This document shows, one piece after another, positions 46,651 through 57,655 of a stretch of 64,000 nt of DNA. The first letter of the stretch is position 1; every line of letters starts with the position of its first letter. A program made the translations under genes and the position numbers. Source of the DNA: Cotesia glomerata (Eukaryota > Arthropoda > Insecta > Hymenoptera > Braconidae); assembly GCF_020080835.1 (NCBI RefSeq), contig NC_058165.1, positions 12,707,961-12,771,960 on the forward strand, read 5' to 3'. The notes below the pieces were generated by a model that saw only the letters and a list, made by a program, of their open reading frames with translations, did not search any database and was not told the origin of the DNA.

Positions 46651-47439
46651 AAGTTGTTTCTAACCGTGATCGAGAAACAACTGTAAATCATCAAAAATTG
46701 ATATAATAAAGTTAACAGTTACTACATAAATTTAAATAAACAGTTTAATATGAATCTGTCGTGCCAATCAAGCTTTGCCTTTGTCTGACTTACCTAAATT
46801 TTGTAGTTTATTCTTTGTAACAATTTTATATGTACTTCTTTAAATTATTTATTTTTTTTTTATTATATTTTTCCAGATTATAGAAAATTAATAAGAGTAT
46901 AAATATTTGCTTTCAGTAATTCCTGCTGTGCATCACTTTGTACATAATTCAAACCATCATTCCACTGTTATTTTTTGCACTCGACACATAATACATATTA
47001 ATAGATATCAAGTTAGCAAAATGTATTTTTTTTTTCTCAAAATACTTATGAATTAATTTATTTTTTACGACTAATTAAATATATTTAAACTGTTATCATT
47101 TGCATTTACATAAATATTACAAGTTTGTTTACATGTTTACAGATGTTTCGTTTAAAGATGGTCGACACCAACGCATGCGCATCAAGCAAAAAATGTTAAA
47201 ATGTAAATTCCATGAATAGATGGCGCTTTAGATAAATTACCGCGCAATTTGAAATGCAATAGCCAACAATTTTTCGAAAACATACCTATTAATTAAATAA
47301 AACAAAACATAAATTTAGTACTTTGGAATTCCGAAAAAAAAATCACTAAATGGCTTCGCGTTATGAAAAAGGCAATTTTTAGATTGAATCTTGTTTATTT
47401 CTAATTATTCAAATACATAATATCAATGAAAAAAGATTA
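46651..47439. other. AT-rich stretch, nothing recognised
   Basis: No gene seen. A less AT-rich patch at 47155-47260 has no visible coding signal. Confidence 0.35.
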
Positions 47440-50198
47440 TTAGTTTTTTAGGAAGGCTGGTGAAGGGGGTGGTGGATAATAATTTATATTTCTGTTGAAT
47501 TGTATGTCCGTTGAATTATTTACATTTTTAAATGGTTGGGGAGGCAAATAAGAAGCAGGAACATTTTTTTGTGTTGAAACTATTGTGGGAGCAGGTTGAT
47601 AAGGCGGAATGGCATGATGTTGAGTCTGTAGCGGTGGAGGATGCAAATACATTGCATCAGGCAAATTTTGTAAGTGCGAAGGCATTGTGATAAAAGGTTG
47701 ACGAGTCGGAATTGTATGCTGTTGAGTCACTTGAGCCTGTTGGTTATTAACAGCATTCATTCGCATCCACGATTGAATAGTCTGTAATAGTAATAAATTT
47801 TATTATTTTTTCACTTTAAATGGGAATTGAAAATATTGTTCAGCATTTTTTTAATATCATAGATTATTTATATATTTATATACATAAACGCCAACCGGCA
47901 TTATACATTCATTAATTAGTTTATTATTCTTCAAACTATAAATTATAATTTTAAAATTATAAATTATAGCTCGAAAATTCTTATATAAATAATTTCTTTT
48001 TTAATGATGCCTAGTTGAAATTAATGAATATTATTAATAATATAGCACAAAGAAGTTTACTGTGTCATGCAGGGAGTTCACTTATTTTCTGATTTTGAGT
48101 TTTAAATATAACTTTTGACAATATGACTGCAATACACCATCTTTATATACAAGTTATTAGATTCAATTGACTTCGTTAAAAACTAATATTCAGTACCTCA
48201 CATAATTTTTACATAATTTGATAACATTATTTTGTAAGACATTTATCGATAATTGAGAGATAAAATTGTAATAAATAATATAAAAAAGAATATTTATCAT
48301 AAACTAAATAAAATTTTATTACTACTTTGGACATTGGTGATGGTGATAATACTGAATAACGAATATTGGGTACTCCATGCCAAATCGACCACTTTTGAAC
48401 TCGACCTCTTTTAGCTGAAACTATCATTCTTTTCTACCCTTTGAAAAACGTTTTTGAGAATTTTTTAAAACTTATTTGTCCAACCGAAAAAAAGTTATGA
48501 ATTTCCCAAAAAATTCGATTTTTTATTTTTAAACAGCCATAACTTTTTTAGACATTGACCTTTGGGCACTTCTTTTTTTTAATTTTTTTTTTTTTTGGAA
48601 TGAACTTTTCGAAAAAATTACAAAAAAAATTAAATTTAAAAAAAAAAATTGTCAAATTTTCTAAAATACAAAAAAATTTTTTTTTCAATTAAATAAAAAA
48701 AAAGGGGCTAACTTTGAAAATATAACGATAATGCTCAAAAAAACCGATTATTTTATAGAATAGATCATATTTAATTTTTTTTTGTGTATTTTTTCGAAAA
48801 GTTCATTCAAAAATAAAAATTAAAAAAAAAAGCTATCCAAAGGTCACTGTCAAAAAAAGTTATGGCTATTTGAAAATAAAAAAGCCATTTTTTGGAAGAA
48901 TTCATAACTTTTTTTCGGTTGGACAAATAAGTTTTAAAAAATTCTCAAAAACGTTTTTCAAAGGGTAGAAAAGAATGATAGTTTCAGCTAAAAGAGGTCG
49001 AGTTCAAAAGTGGTCGATTTGGCATGGAGTACCCCATATGTATATAATTTGAATTTTTATTTATAAAAAATTTTTAAAACTTCATAATACTCTCTCATGT
49101 AAAGAGATACATTATTAATCAAGAGTGATTTTTATTCTATTAAAAGACACGTCATTTTTAAAAACATTACTTCACTAAACTTCAGATAATTGTTTTGAAT
49201 TGAAAAATAATTTTTCAATTTTTTAAATTTCTATTTACCTTTAACAATTAAAAAAATTAAAAAAAAAACTTTAGAAATTTTAGATCAGAATTGAATTACT
49301 TACTGTATTCAATGCTGCAGTTTGATCTCGTAATGTACCCATACCCTTTCTTAGGCGATACAATTCCATTTCAATTTTTTTCATTCGTCTATGTATATCT
49401 TTTTCGGAATATACATTCTCTTTTTGCTTTGAACACTGATTTTCATTTATTTTCGCTGTAAAATAACATAAACAATATGATTATTGTTTTTAGAATCATG
49501 CACTGATAGAAGGATTTACTAACTATTAATAATTTAATTTATTTGGAGACAATTATTTAATTTATTAAATTTTAATAAACATTTATTTACATTCAATAAA
49601 TTTTTATTTGGAAGGAAAGTACATTTATTAATAGTTAATAAGTATTCATTAACAGTTAACAAATATTTATTAACAGTTAATAAATATTTTTTTGAGTAAA
49701 TTCGATTCGCTTGCAATGTCATATGACATGAAGATTGCTTATAAATAAAAATCGTCTTTATAAATTATTCGCATTAATTACATTACATTATATTAACGTT
49801 TATTGTAAAATACCAAATTCTATCACAGCTCATAATTATCTTTTATATTTTTAAACATCAAAAACGTTTATTTATTTAGTAAATTCAATAATATCATGTA
49901 TTCCAGCTACAGGATTATAAAAAGTGTCATAAGAAAATTGCTATTTTTGCTTTTGATTTAAAATAAGTATTTGTTAACAGTTAATAAATATTTATCAACA
50001 TTCAATAAAGCTTATTAAATACAAACAAATCTTTCTATCAGTGTTCTTATATTGCAAACTTTGGCTAATCTTTATTAATTTTTTTGGTATATTTAAAAAT
50101 TTATTTTAATATTGTCTTATAAAAATAATCTTACTCAATTTCGTAAAAATCATGTTCGAACTTACCAATCTTCTGTTGATTTATTTGCTCACCCTTTC
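47440..50198 (-). CDS. spliced gene of unknown function, last three exons seen
   Basis: Exons on the minus strand: 50198-50166 (33 nt, EQINQQKI), 49455-49304 (INENQCSKQKENVYSEKD..., ends LRDQTAALNT) and 47781-47440 (TIQSWMRMNAVNNQQAQ... to the stop). Borders are AACCAG/GTAAGT, TTACAG/GTAAGT and TTACAG, and phases join exactly (1, then 0). The middle exon is a likely coiled coil (RRMKKIEMELYRLKKGMGTL). The last exon is rich in Pro, Gln and Tyr (YLHPPPLQTQ, YYPPPPSPAF) and probably disordered. The first exon was not found. No known family is recognised. It might be a host gene or another transposon-borne accessory gene. A 669 bp foldback element lies in its last intron. Confidence 0.6.
48368..49036. 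mobile_element. foldback MITE, 669 bp, TAT target duplication
   Basis: Long inverted repeat. The left arm TGGGTACTCCATGCCAAATC... pairs with the right arm ending GGCATGGAGTACCCCA, and the arms extend ~300 bp with few mismatches to an A/T-rich centre near 48700. TAT flanks both ends. The words CCATGCCAAATCGAC recur alone at 58790, a decayed relative. It sits in the last intron of the unknown spliced gene and has no coding capacity. Confidence 0.85.
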
Positions 50199-51264
50199 CT
50201 GGTTAAATAATGTAAGTCAGTATAGTGGAGTCGGGGGTGTTTCTCGCCTTTAATTTGTCAAGGTCCTTGTGGATTTCCATAAACCACTGCCATATTAAGT
50301 TCAGGACACAAACTCTGCTCTACGCCTGACATAACATGTTTTTTTAACTCCCCGCTAAGAAAATCGAAAATTTTCAAAAATCGCGAAGTTATTTGTTTTA
50401 CCCCGTTTTGCAAAAATCTAATTCTCATCAGATATATGTGTGTGTGTGAGAGTTATCGTTGTCGAAAGAAAACTAAAAATAGTATTTTTCTTATCTAGGG
50501 CAGGAAAATAAGAAATGTCTCAGATTACATGTAATTGTTGACCGAGGCGAAGCCGAGGCTTTCTTATTACCTGTCCGTGGTGAGAATACTATTTTTCTCC
50601 TCGACGGAGGCGGAAAGCGGCATTTTCGTTTAGCGCAGCGGGCGGAAAATTGACACTTTCCGCACGGAGGGGAGAAAAAAATTTTAAGCTTCAATTATGT
50701 TTTAAGGAGTAAACTTTAGTACAAAAATTAGATCGTTTAGATCATTTAAGGTAGTACTACTGTTACCACAAGTGTCAAATCCCAAAACCTAACATTTGAT
50801 TAACGTAGTAGATTTCCCTATACTACATTACGTTGGAGAAAGAGAGACAGAGATAATTTTGAATGTTTTTTATTAATAAATATTCTCATATTCTTGGAAA
50901 CCATACTGATTGTTACTAAATATGTTCTAGATGTTATTTCCTCTCGTTGTCTTGATTTCTATAAGAATCTGAACGTCCAGTTGTATGAAATAAAATAAAT
51001 ACTGTGATTCTCTTTAAGGATCAATGGTATAAGCAAAAATATGTAGATATTAATATCTTTTTTTCAGGACTTGCTCGGCTTCCAAAAATTTTACTACTTA
51101 ATTATGATATTACAAAATACAAATATGCAAAATTTCATTAAATTCTGAACGTCAATTCTAAAACCGGTAGTACTACCTTAAATTTCGAAATATTTTTTGT
51201 AAGTTTAATACTTCACTGTATTCAATATATACTGAATGCCATTTTCAATATATCCTAAAACAAA
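50199..51264. other. no gene; G+C-rich patch at 50480-50690
   Basis: 50480-50690 is distinctly G+C-rich, with runs such as GAGGCGAAGCCGAGG (a short inverted repeat) and CGGAGGCGGAAAG. It could be a fragment of another repeat. A short (TG)n is near 50439. The remainder is AT-rich without signals. Confidence 0.4.
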
Positions 51265-51559
51265 ATTAAAAAGACCATTCGGCAGCCGAAATGAAAGTAG
51301 ATTTCATCATAAATAGAAAAAAAATAGAACGAGGATTGTAGAAAAAACTAGGATTTTTAACTTCTATGCAATCGACAAAAATATATATCGACGGAAGAAT
51401 TTTAAAACCAGTGCAATAGCAAATTTCATAATTGGCATAGCGGAATTGGACATAATTTTAAGACTACACATATGATATGGTACTCAAATTGAAGCTTATT
51501 TAATGAGCTTTTAGATGCATTTTACAGAATTTCAATAACTTATCCCATTCAAAAGTTAT

Positions 51560-51960
51560 TCAAGTAAGAAGTGAAGAAAATTCTTACCCAATTTGGAGCC
51601 TATAGTTCAAAATCGGGAATTTTTCATTGTTAACGCCCCCACAATCCTTTTTGGGGTGAGATATCGTAAAATTTGTTCGTGAATTATTTCTATATCACAT
51701 ATAGAAGATAGCTACGAAATTTAGAGCATGTAGGAGCTATAGCTTGGAAATTAAAAATTTTCATTGTTAACACCCACCCCTGCAATCCATATTGGAAGTA
51801 GGTTGTCATAAAATCCTCTCTTAGATCATTTCTACCTCACATATGGCAGATTCTTACCAAATTTGGAGCATATAAGAGCTATACCTCAGAAATTTAAATT
51901 TTTCATTGTTAACGCCACCGCAATTCCCTTTGGAGGAGGAATTTCTTAAAATCCATTCTT
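51560..51960 (+). repeat. three imperfect ~120-140 bp tandem segments
   Basis: Three segments, each with CAAATTTGGAGC-like text followed by a 'GGAGCTATAG'-type word and TTTTTCATTGTTAACGCC, starting near 51580, 51715 and 51855. They form the upstream untranslated part of the ORF element or of the adjoining short copy. Confidence 0.6.
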
Positions 51961-52164
51961 AGCTGACCTCTACATGGTAAAAGTAATATCCCTGCCAAAT
52001 TTCAGATATCGTGATGAGTCAATCATCTATAGAACAGCTCCTATATTTATTATATATATATAGATAAACTTTTGAACCATATGCATTTTCCGACTTAGCT
52101 CGACGAGTATAGTCGAAATATAGCAAAATTTTTCACAAGTTCCGTCATGAGGACCAATGCAACT

Positions 52165-52616
52165 AAAAATTAGGAAAACGGTTGACCCTAAAGGCCATTT
52201 CTGCAACTTCGATTTTCTTGGCGGAAGTTAAAAATTAGAAAAAATGTTATTTTTTTTTAGAATTTCTATGAAATTTTTGGTCTCGCCGTTCGCGCTCTAA
52301 AATTTCTTAAAAAGCACAAAAAACTGCGTTGAATACCGTAAACCGCGAGTTAATCGGTTGATTCATTTAACAGTTATTACGGTTTAAAAATTCAAGAAAT
52401 AGTGTTATATGAAATTTCTATCAGATTTTTTAGCTTGAAGCGCTCAAAAGCATAGAACAGTCACCTCTTTGAGCTCGGAGAGCTTAAAATAAACCAAAAA
52501 TATTATTTTTGAGCTCGAATAGCTCAAAAACAAAATGAGTGAAATGTTGAGGCGCTTAGGTATATAGAGTTAGTGGGACGTTGCAGAGATGGCTTTTAGG
52601 ATTAACTGTTTTCCTA
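52165..52616. mobile_element. MITE with ~43 bp inverted repeats upstream of the large ORF
   Basis: AAAAATTAGGAAAACGGTTG...CATTTCTGCAAC at 52165-52206 pairs with GTTGCAGAGATGG...AACTGTTTTCCTAACTTTTT at 52580-52623, with few mismatches. The spacing of ~450 bp and the lack of coding capacity fit a MITE inserted just before the ORF leader. The target duplication is not certain. Confidence 0.65.
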
Positions 52617-52776
52617 ACTTTTTTCAATAATTTCAGTTAATTTCAATTTCTCAGTATATATCTATAGAAATATAATTTCCATAGAGCGACTTTTTTCAAT
52701 TTTTTGCGATGAATATTTTTAAACAGGAATAAAATATAAATTATTTATTAGCCGAAAAGCGAGGGCCGAGGAGACC

Positions 52777-55700
52777 ATGAAGAAAACCGAGGATGAAGAG
52801 ATAATAAAAGATCAAGAAGGTGAGAAGAGGAATGAAGGTATGACAGCTAATTTAACTTCTTACAGCAATGAATTTGAAGATGATACTGCTAATCATAATA
52901 CAATTGTCACTGAAACTCCGAGCAAAAAAAGAAAACTGCTTGAAGCGTTTTCTCCACCAGAACTGAATTTAAAAGATGAGTCTATTGATCTTCAATCTTT
53001 CAAAGATTTAGAAGAGAAAGAACGTGTACGTGATAGCCTTCAGCAACTTAGCAGTATCGAATTCAAAAATTTAGAAAAACCGTGCACAAAAAAAGAGCCC
53101 CTCCAAGCGCTTACTAACTATGAAATGATCGTTGAAGAGTTTAACAATACAGAATGTATTAATATCACAGAACTAGCAGAAAATGAAGATAGCTCGGAAA
53201 AGGATTCAACTATTAAGGTTGAAGACGTGATTCCTCGTAAAATAAAAAAATGTACAACAAAGCTCGATCATACATATTGTAAGTCTAACGACGACAAGAA
53301 ATGTTCTCCAGTTATTAATGAAACAAATACGAATGAACTAAATCATAAAAATCCGAAGGAACAGACTGAAAATAAACCATATTATGAAGAACACATAACA
53401 ACCAGGCGTATTTTAGATTTTTCTTGGATTGAACATGAATTACATGAGGCTTTTGATTATAACCATAAGGGATCATGTCAGGGTCTTTTCCGTGATCTCA
53501 AATTGTTACGCTGTTCAGATCGTGGATTATTGACTCAAATGTTTTGGCAATGTCAAAAATGTTTTAAAACTGCAAGTATTTGGTATGAATCACAAAAGTC
53601 GACGAATTGTATGTCTTTAAATGAAAGTGCTGTATTAGGTACCTTGATAAGCGGTATAGGTTATACGAACTTAAAAGAACAGCTTGCAACAATGAACATA
53701 CATGTCATGACAGACAAAACATATCGAAAATATCGTGATAAGATTGAAAATTCAATTCTTGGGACATCACAAAAAGAAATGGATGAAGCTGCAGAAATGG
53801 AAAAGCAGTTAGCAATAGAAGCAAACGATTTTATCATCCACAATGGTACCAAAATTCCTTATATTACTGTTATAGTCGATGGAGCTTGGTCTAAACGATC
53901 ATATAAGAATGGAAGGTATGATGCGCTATCTGGTTTCGCTACAATTATTGGCTCACGCACAGGAAGGGTAGTTTTTTGCGGAAAAAGAAATAAATACTGT
54001 TCAGTTTGTGCTGTTGCTTCGAGAAATAAAAAAGATCCAGCTCTGCATAAATGTTATAAAAATTATGCTCGCAACGAAACATCTACAAGTATGGAAGCAG
54101 ATATAATTCTCGAAGGTTTTAAATGTAGTGTTGAATCACACGGATTAATTTATAAATGTTTTGTGGGAGACGGTGATAGTAATCTCCACCAGTCTATCGT
54201 AAATAATAATCCTTACAAGGAATATGATATTGAAGTTCAGAAAATAGAGTGCAAAAATCATTTATTTCGTAATTTCTGTAATCACATAGTGAATGCTTCA
54301 ACGATAAAGATTCCTGCTTCAACAGTAATGAATGTTACGATTTTACGTCAATGTGTCAAAGAAAGCGCCCGAAAAATGCGGAAATATGTAGAAAAGAATG
54401 TAAAAGATATCAAAGAGAATAATAATGATCGAGCAGAACAAATTAAGCAACTGGGTAATATTTTAACGAATATGCCAAAACATTTCTTTGGTGACCATAG
54501 TAAATGTCCTGATGAAATTGCTAGTGATTGTCAAAAAATTAAAGAAAATGTCATCGCAAGTTTGGAAATTGTTGGGATCTATCCGATTATTATTCAAATC
54601 ATCTCAAGGTTGTCTAAACATGCGGACAGTTTGTTAGATAACGTTACAACGAATAAAGTTGAAGGGTTAAACTCCATAGCAAACAAAACATTGGGAGGAA
54701 GACGTATCAATTACAGTCAGCGTAATGCATTTAATTTGAGAGTATCCGTTGCTGTAATCCAGTCAGATACTCAAGAAGTTGGAACAAAAATTCATCAATA
54801 CATGAATTTGGAAGTCCCATCAGAAGTAACGAAGTTAGAGCAAAGCAAACAAGCTCAGGTACTTCGAACTGAAAAGTCCCGAAAAAATAAAGGTAGGTCG
54901 TATCGGCGATTTTTCGGCGCTGATAAATCATACGGTAAAGTCGAAGAAGAAGACATGCCTTTGTTTGAATATAATCAAAAAGAAAAAGAACACTTTCAGA
55001 AATTAAAAGACCGACAGAAAAAATGCGATGAAATTATGAATGATACAATAGATCAAGCTAATTCACCGAATTGGCATCAATATCGTAGGGATATAATTAC
55101 TGCGTCCAATTTTGGATCGGTTTGCCGTCGACGAGAAACAACTTCATGTTCATCGTTGGTAACCAAAATTGTCTATCCAACAGTAATTAGTGTTAGTTCA
55201 ATACAATTCGGCCGTGAATTTGAAAAAACAGCTTTGAAAGATTTGACAAAAGAACTTGAAATAGAACCAGATGAAATTAAACCCTGTGGTCTTTTCATCG
55301 ACAAAGACATTGAATTCTTAGGTGCCACGCCAGATGGTCTTATTGGTGAAGAATCAATTGTTGAAGTTAAATGCTTAGAATCCATAAAACATATATCACC
55401 TAATGAAGCACTAGAATTGAAAAAGCCACCTATGACCAAAATTTTTGATTTAAATACAGGTAACTTGAAAAAAACACACGATTATTATTATCAAGTACAA
55501 GGGCAGTTGCATATCACAGATAGACAGTATTGCTATTTTAATGTATGGACCCCAAAAGGCGTAAGGTACGAAATCATTGAAAGAGACGATAATTTTTGTA
55601 AAACGAAAATGGAACCGCAACTCATTCGATTTTATACAGAATGCGTACTTCCAGAAATTATTGACAGTCAAAAAAATCGCAATATGAAAATTAGTGAACC

Positions 55701-57351
55701 GACTTTTATTCTTGAAGCCCAAAAAAAAGCTAGAGCTGCGAAAGAAAGTGAAACTCAAGTAAATTCAACAGTTGATGAAAATTTGGGAGAAAAAATCGTA
55801 GAAACGTCTTCCACGTTGATTAAAGAACTACTGTCCGACATAACTGAAAGCACAAATCTTAAAGAGATAGAAATGATTTGGCAGGAAGAAAGTCAGCTCA
55901 TTTCTACAATTTGCAAAAACATTGAAAATTCAATTCAAAATGTTGTCACAGATAGTTTTAATTATCCTATTGACTGGAATTTATCAAAATATTCATTAAA
56001 AACTGCTAACTTGACTGCTAATAATGCTCATATAAACCATACACTTAATAATAATTTCTCTTTGGTAAATGTTCTCGCAGATGGCAATTGTTTGTTCCGA
56101 TCAATCGCTGATGTTATTCTATGTGACCAAGAAAGATATATTGACATAAAAGTATGTATAATTAATAATGTTTTATGCAATAAGGTTAAATACGAACCGA
56201 TTATTTATTATAATGGTATTCCTGTTTCTGAATGTGTAGAAAACAACGATTCAAACTTTTCAACTGTCGATGACTTTCTACGCAAAATTGCACGAGAAAG
56301 AAAGTGGGGCGATCATAGTTCTCTCTATGTTTTATGTAGTGCATTAAAAATTAATATAATCGTTGTTGGCGTTGATAAATCAACTCATGATCTGATTAAT
56401 ATTGTCAAGTATTCACCTTCTACTGCACGATCGACAATCCCTGTGACGTTAGTGAATGAAATACAATGTCATTTTATTGCAGCTCGCAGAAAATCGGATT
56501 CTTGTAAATTCGATGTGCAAATTTGGAATAATAAAAAAATCAATATGGTTAAAGTTGATGAAATTCTAACTCATTATTGCAATAAATTTCATAATAAAAT
56601 TTCTGAGATTCTGAAGAAAATATATGACAGTAAAAAAAGTCTACAACAAATTGAAAAAATTTTTGATGACAATCATCAACTTATTTATCTTCTCTGTGGC
56701 TACATGCAAAACATCAAAGTAGATAATAAATCAAGCTTAACTAATGATGATGATAATAAAGAATTTGACTTAGATGTAATTCCGAAAGAATGCCTTGATA
56801 TTTTTGATATCCATGACATTAAAGGGGATGGTAATTGTTTTTATCGTTCTATTGCGAAACTATGGCTAAACGATGAAAACAAATACCCAGAAGTTAAGCT
56901 TTTTATGATTAATCACATTCTTAACTACAGACATTATTACGCGGTATTATGTAAAGCAAAAACCATTGCAGTCGTCACTGAGGTCAATGGTAAGCCGTTA
57001 CCAAATCCAGAAATAAAAGATTTTATTAGGATGGTAGCTGCTGAAGGAATTTGGGCTCATGAAGGCTCGATGATTGCAATCAGTCAGGCCTTAGAAATGA
57101 AATTGATTACATTTACTATAATTAATTCGAAAATTGCCTCAATCATTGAATCAGGTCCCGGTGATAACACTAAAACTAACTCGTCAAACTTTTTGACAGT
57201 TTTTAATACTGACAGTATCCATTTTTATGCAGCTCATTGCAAAAATAACAATTACAGTATTGCTAACATTCAGAATGACTTTGGAAAAAATATTCCGTAC
57301 ATGCATTTCGAATTATTTGAGTTGTATGAACAGTTTGGAACAGAAACTTGA
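52777..57351 (+). CDS. 1,524-aa protein: Mutator-like transposase + YqaJ nuclease + two OTU domains
   Basis: Single uninterrupted frame; ATG with A at -3 (GACCATGA). Residues 1-210 are acidic and low-complexity. 210-700 is a Mutator-like transposase domain: VIVDGAWSKR (D368), cysteine pair CSVCAVAS, VGDGDSN (D465/D467), ECKNHLFRNFC, HFFGDHSKC and TNKVEGLNS (E629), a plausible DDE set. 766-940 is a YqaJ-type exonuclease fold: WHQYR, ITASNFGSVC, FGREFE, GATPDGLIG (D853), VEVKC (E863, K865) and YYYQVQGQL. 1095-1240 is OTU domain 1: LADGNCLFRSI (D1102, C1105), H1232. 1345-1490 is OTU domain 2: KGDGNCFYRSI (D1351, C1354), H1482. OTU domains usually cleave ubiquitin chains. AATAAA follows at 57380. 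Intact coding over 4.6 kb implies recent activity or selection. Confidence 0.92.
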   Translation: MKKTEDEEIIKDQEGEKRNEGMTANLTSYSNEFEDDTANHNTIVTETPSKKRKLLEAFSPPELNLKDESIDLQSFKDLEEKERVRDSLQQLSSIEFKNLEKPCTKKEPLQALTNYEMIVEEFNNTECINITELAENEDSSEKDSTIKVEDVIPRKIKKCTTKLDHTYCKSNDDKKCSPVINETNTNELNHKNPKEQTENKPYYEEHITTRRILDFSWIEHELHEAFDYNHKGSCQGLFRDLKLLRCSDRGLLTQMFWQCQKCFKTASIWYESQKSTNCMSLNESAVLGTLISGIGYTNLKEQLATMNIHVMTDKTYRKYRDKIENSILGTSQKEMDEAAEMEKQLAIEANDFIIHNGTKIPYITVIVDGAWSKRSYKNGRYDALSGFATIIGSRTGRVVFCGKRNKYCSVCAVASRNKKDPALHKCYKNYARNETSTSMEADIILEGFKCSVESHGLIYKCFVGDGDSNLHQSIVNNNPYKEYDIEVQKIECKNHLFRNFCNHIVNASTIKIPASTVMNVTILRQCVKESARKMRKYVEKNVKDIKENNNDRAEQIKQLGNILTNMPKHFFGDHSKCPDEIASDCQKIKENVIASLEIVGIYPIIIQIISRLSKHADSLLDNVTTNKVEGLNSIANKTLGGRRINYSQRNAFNLRVSVAVIQSDTQEVGTKIHQYMNLEVPSEVTKLEQSKQAQVLRTEKSRKNKGRSYRRFFGADKSYGKVEEEDMPLFEYNQKEKEHFQKLKDRQKKCDEIMNDTIDQANSPNWHQYRRDIITASNFGSVCRRRETTSCSSLVTKIVYPTVISVSSIQFGREFEKTALKDLTKELEIEPDEIKPCGLFIDKDIEFLGATPDGLIGEESIVEVKCLESIKHISPNEALELKKPPMTKIFDLNTGNLKKTHDYYYQVQGQLHITDRQYCYFNVWTPKGVRYEIIERDDNFCKTKMEPQLIRFYTECVLPEIIDSQKNRNMKISEPTFILEAQKKARAAKESETQVNSTVDENLGEKIVETSSTLIKELLSDITESTNLKEIEMIWQEESQLISTICKNIENSIQNVVTDSFNYPIDWNLSKYSLKTANLTANNAHINHTLNNNFSLVNVLADGNCLFRSIADVILCDQERYIDIKVCIINNVLCNKVKYEPIIYYNGIPVSECVENNDSNFSTVDDFLRKIARERKWGDHSSLYVLCSALKINIIVVGVDKSTHDLINIVKYSPSTARSTIPVTLVNEIQCHFIAARRKSDSCKFDVQIWNNKKINMVKVDEILTHYCNKFHNKISEILKKIYDSKKSLQQIEKIFDDNHQLIYLLCGYMQNIKVDNKSSLTNDDDNKEFDLDVIPKECLDIFDIHDIKGDGNCFYRSIAKLWLNDENKYPEVKLFMINHILNYRHYYAVLCKAKTIAVVTEVNGKPLPNPEIKDFIRMVAAEGIWAHEGSMIAISQALEMKLITFTIINSKIASIIESGPGDNTKTNSSNFLTVFNTDSIHFYAAHCKNNNYSIANIQNDFGKNIPYMHFELFELYEQFGTET

Positions 57352-57655
57352 TAAATAGTAACATTCAAAAGTTATTGAAGCAATAAAATATTAAGATTTA
57401 AATATTAGCGATTTTTAAAATTTCAAAACTATGGAACTGATTAAGCTCAAATTCAATTTAAACGTTCGTACTTAGCTGTAGAATAAGTATTTGTAGCATA
57501 AAAGAGATTAATTATAAACTGAATAACACTATCATCATATTTATTATTCATGATATTTTGAAAATCAGCTCGACGAGCTCAGTCAGAAAAATAAAAAGTT
57601 TTTCGGCAAGTCTACCATGTACACAAATGTAATATTTCTAAGAAATCTATTAAAA

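Larger units (their letters stand above)
51265..57655 (+). mobile_element. probable transposon carrying the Mutator-YqaJ-OTU gene (borders approximate)
   Basis: The left border word GACCATTCGGCAGCCGAAAT at 51273 matches the left ends of copies A and B (26638, 28560). Sequence after the ORF (57435-57655), with GATTAAGCTCA, GCTCGACGAGCTCAGTCAGA, CCATGTACACAAATG and TTCTAAGAAATCTATTAAAA, matches the right ends of those copies. The large ORF thus appears to sit between the two ends of one family. One complication: 52070-52163 also resembles a right end, so a short complete copy (51265-52165) may lie immediately upstream of a separate ORF-bearing element. No simple terminal inverted repeats are visible. 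Confidence 0.5.

Noticed and set aside
52777..57351. Polinton/Maverick or endogenous-virus origin of the large ORF, because YqaJ and OTU domains occur in viruses
   Set aside because: No polymerase B, integrase, capsid or packaging gene is nearby, and the transposase domain plus short related elements fit a DNA transposon better.
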